From: Aporhodopirellula rubra
GTDB taxonomy: Bacteria > Planctomycetota > Planctomycetia > Pirellulales > Pirellulaceae
Reading direction: 5' to 3'
Assembly: GCF_014192335.1 (NCBI RefSeq)
Contig: NZ_JACHXU010000013.1
Coordinates: 62,001-126,000 of the forward strand
DNA: 64,000 bases
Shown: positions 63,534-64,000 of the stretch, in pieces
How positions within the stretch are numbered: the first letter of the stretch is position 1
How the letters are laid out: the number at the start of each line of letters is the position of its first letter
The notes under the pieces: generated by a model
Told to the model about the DNA's origin: nothing
Seen by the model: only the letters and a program-made list of their open reading frames with translations
Databases searched by the model: none
Translations under genes and position numbers: made by a program

Positions 63534-64000
63534 ATGAACTCGAAGGCCGAAACAGGCAAGTCGACCGCCAGTAAAAATGCTCGCGACATCGATGGCGCTG
63601 ACACTACCGACCGCAGGAAAACAACCGCCGCTCGCAAAACGGGAGCCGGGGCAAGGAAGTCGCGTGCGGCCGGAACTCGCAAGAAGGAAGCCGCGGGGCC
63701 TCCGGTCTACGCCAGCGATGTGGTGGCGACGAAGGCGGGTGGCGCGGCCGGTGCGAAGGACGCTCCGACGATCCCGGCAGTGCTCGAGCCGCCCAAGCAA
63801 GACGAGTTGCAGTTGTCGCCGATCGAGGAGGATCTGCCGCTGGAGTATCGTCCTGCACAGGTGCTGAAGTTGGCCGAAGAGGCTTTCGCGAAAACGGGCA
63901 GTTGGGTGGTTTTCTATCGCACGATGTTGGCGCCCGGCGGCGTGGTCGACCGACTGTACAGCGATCCCGAGTCGCGTCGGTATTTTGAAACGACGCGCGA
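63534..64000 (+). CDS. Unknown protein with Lys/Ala-rich N-terminus, 3'-truncated by window edge
   Basis: The ATG at 63534 opens a frame with no stop to the window end (155 codons). GGAAC lies about nine bases upstream. Residues 1-65 are low-complexity and basic (RRKTTAARKTGAGARKS), followed by a Pro/Ala linker. Then comes an ordered part from about residue 95 (ELQLSPIEEDLPLEYRP and AEEAFAKTGSWVVFYRTML). I do not recognise the family. The basic tail could be a flexible nucleic-acid-binding extension, which is speculation. Confidence 0.65.
   Translation, partial: MNSKAETGKSTASKNARDIDGADTTDRRKTTAARKTGAGARKSRAAGTRKKEAAGPPVYASDVVATKAGGAAGAKDAPTIPAVLEPPKQDELQLSPIEEDLPLEYRPAQVLKLAEEAFAKTGSWVVFYRTMLAPGGVVDRLYSDPESRRYFETTR

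Overview
The window looks like a planctomycete chromosome, probably Rhodopirellula or another Pirellulales. Lineage hallmarks are a DUF1559 protein with a type IV pilin-like N-terminus followed by a small lipoprotein gene, an SHD1-domain secreted protein, dockerin-bearing surface proteins (one with an N-terminal LEPRRLLA motif), rare Shine-Dalgarno sites, and a very high density of sulfatases. I cannot name the species from the sequence alone.

Layout. 1-3.4 kb: the 3' end of a large Calx-beta/DUF4465/dockerin surface protein, a DUF1289 gene and a DUF6580 membrane protein. 3.6-8.3 kb (minus): an apparent redox unit made of a NirB-like FAD/[2Fe-2S]/membrane oxidoreductase, a membrane-anchored multiheme cytochrome c, a DUF3365 heme lipoprotein and a single-domain globin. 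8.8-12.5 kb (minus): fliD behind a FliA-type -10 element, then two small secreted proteins. 12.7-17.2 kb (plus): a type IIA topoisomerase A/B pair.

17.3-51.3 kb is a sulfated-fucan (fucoidan-type) degradation locus. It holds five GH29 fucosidases, eight FGly sulfatases, two GH141-like beta-helix proteins and one GHL15-like hydrolase. Fourteen of these form an almost unbroken minus-strand array (43.1 to 18.9 kb). The enzymes have export signals, so desulfation and fucose removal should occur in the periplasm or outside the cell. A DUF1559/lipoprotein pair and a two-component system (discoidin-type sensor kinase plus LuxR-type regulator) lie inside the locus. A second GH141-like gene follows the regulator on the same strand. 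I see no transporter and no fucose catabolic enzyme.

51.4-64 kb: a peroxiredoxin, an SHD1 protein, a histone-H1-tailed protein with six HTH-like repeats, RecQ with an extra HTH domain, a sugar isomerase/epimerase-type TIM barrel, a lipase-like dockerin protein, a TraB-like secreted protein, an OleA-like thiolase-fold synthase, and a gene running off the right edge.

Most start codons were moved downstream of the longest possible ORF because a signal peptide or family N-terminus begins there. Functions are read from motifs and remembered family patterns; no database search was run.
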